Shown piece by piece: positions 63,199 to 64,000 of a stretch of DNA of 64,000 nt; within the stretch, counting starts at the first letter, position 1, and each line of letters begins with the position of its first letter. This DNA comes from DAIOEK01 sp963721445. GTDB lineage: Bacteria; Chloroflexota; Anaerolineae; Anaerolineales; Anaerolineaceae. The notes under the pieces are model-generated. The model was not told the origin of the DNA and ran no database searches. It was given only the letters and a program-made list of their open reading frames with translations. Position numbers and translations under genes: made by a program. The stretch is from NCBI GenBank assembly GCA_963721445.1, contig CAVRIZ010000008.1:434001-498000 (forward strand). Direction: 5' to 3'.

Positions 63199-64000
63199 TC
63201 AGGGTGTAGTGGAAACATCTGGTATGGAACCATAAGTATCTTTACAGACAATATCATAGTAAAGCAATTCTGTCTCACGATTATTGTTGGCTTCGGTGCG
63301 AGCCTGGTCTCCGATCGTCAGCACCTCGTCAATCCGATAGAGTGCGTCAGTACTCCAATAGCGAGGGAGAGTCATTAACGGATCTCCGATCTCACCTTCC
63401 GGCATATAAAGCTCTCTTCCGGGATCCTTCTGATCTGCCTGAGGTACCCAGTTGAACATGAGTGGACCCCTGGGGTTGGTTGTAAAACCGAGGCGATAAC
63501 CGGCTTCACGGGCGACTTCCACTCCTCGTTTGGTGAAACTTCCACCTGGCCAGATGAAAGCGACCGGAATATTTCCAAAGTACTGTGAGATCACTTCGAT
63601 CGGTTTATAGATTTCCTGATGGATGTAATCTTCTGATGAGCCTGGATTGATATTGGAGTTGTGTTCAAATCCATGCGCTTGCATATCCAAATACCCTTGT
63701 TTCACCAATTCCTGTAGTTCAGGATAGATCGCCGGATTCAAACTTACATTACTGATCCATGCATTCGTGACCGTTTTCCAACCGTATTTTTGCAGGAATG
63801 GAATAAAGTGATCCAGGTAGTATTGAGCAAAATGGCGATCATCAACCAGGAAGACCACGGAACGCGATGGTATCGTCGTATTCTTTTCCATGAAATCAGC
63901 GAGTTGATTCATCGTGATGGTTTGAAATCCTACTTCCGCGGCATGCTCCATTATTTTTTTCATGGTGGCGTGGGTGATGCTGTTGTAAGCCATATCCGGG
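63199..64000 (-). CDS. Polysaccharide deacetylase-like protein (5' end missing)
   Basis: The C-terminal 266 residues or more of a deacetylase running off the right edge. VFLVDDRHFAQYYLDHF holds the catalytic aspartate pair, HGFEHNSN the two zinc histidines spaced as HxxxH, and FIWPGGSFTKRGVEVAREAGYRLGFTT the later family motif. It may deacetylate peptidoglycan or another surface glycan. The first methionine read inside the window is not a reliable start. Confidence 0.85.
   Translation of the reverse strand, partial: PDMAYNSITHATMKKIMEHAAEVGFQTITMNQLADFMEKNTTIPSRSVVFLVDDRHFAQYYLDHFIPFLQKYGWKTVTNAWISNVSLNPAIYPELQELVKQGYLDMQAHGFEHNSNINPGSSEDYIHQEIYKPIEVISQYFGNIPVAFIWPGGSFTKRGVEVAREAGYRLGFTTNPRGPLMFNWVPQADQKDPGRELYMPEGEIGDPLMTLPRYWSTDALYRIDEVLTIGDQARTEANNNRETELLYYDIVCKDTYGSIPDVSTTP

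Overview
The window looks like a chromosomal segment of a member of the Chloroflexota, most likely class Anaerolineae. This is inferred from the fused str/S10 ribosomal operon, the Pro/Thr-rich lipoproteins, the LysM-M23 lipoproteins, a 'quinate 5-dehydrogenase'-type gene and the CdaA-CdaR-Der-LepB neighbourhood. No database search was possible. No plasmid, phage, insertion sequence or CRISPR array was seen.

Layout. 1-13.9 kb (minus strand): rpoB, then rpsL-rpsG-fusA-tuf-rpsJ, then rplC-rplD-rplW-rplB-rpsS-rplV-rpsC-rplP-rpmC-rpsQ-(rplN). Clear sigma70-type promoters precede rpoB, rpsL and rplC, and the rpsL and rplC leaders are structured. rpoC is absent from its usual place next to rpoB. 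14-17.6 kb: pstSCAB phosphate transporter. 17.7-24.4 kb: a G5/3D cell-wall protein with rsmA, a rubrerythrin/glycosyltransferase/roadblock operon, an L,D-transpeptidase, a lipoprotein and a response regulator. 24.5-33.7 kb: M32 carboxypeptidase, phosphoglycerate dehydrogenase, a MacAB-type export operon, an HEXXH protease, FmdB, gmk and a rhomboid protease. 33.8-39.8 kb: a complete dipeptide/oligopeptide ABC importer. 40-43.7 kb: an overlapping three-gene operon (quinate-DH-like, NTP transferase, PAP2), facing an ATP-grasp ligase gene. 43.8-47.1 kb: tRNA-Sec followed directly by a site-2 protease, an extracellular sugar-type binding protein and rnhA. 47.1-48 kb: a tRNA-Phe/Gly/Cys operon ending in a tandem 93-bp repeat array that looks derived from the tRNA-Cys 3' end and its terminator. 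48-56 kb: coaE fused to a GNAT-like domain, the c-di-AMP synthase pair cdaA-cdaR, der, lepB, a YgiT-type finger, a PIN-TRAM membrane protein and rlmB. 56-64 kb: an alkyltransferase-like protein, an unknown gene, a ferritin, three paralogous LysM-M23 lipoproteins in tandem, a HIT hydrolase and a truncated polysaccharide deacetylase.

Function. Most genes serve translation, transcription and envelope maintenance, with nutrient import (phosphate, peptides, sugars) and c-di-AMP signalling.

The most unusual signals are: (i) five single-base (+1) frameshifts in four otherwise intact genes (rpoB twice, a peptide-binding protein, coaE, an M23 peptidase) plus an in-frame TGA in pstS; (ii) the tRNA-Cys-derived repeat array; (iii) a near-perfect palindrome shared by two promoter regions at 39.9 and 43.7 kb; (iv) mutually exclusive hairpins in the rplC leader. 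Sequence error is the simplest explanation for (i) and should be tested first.
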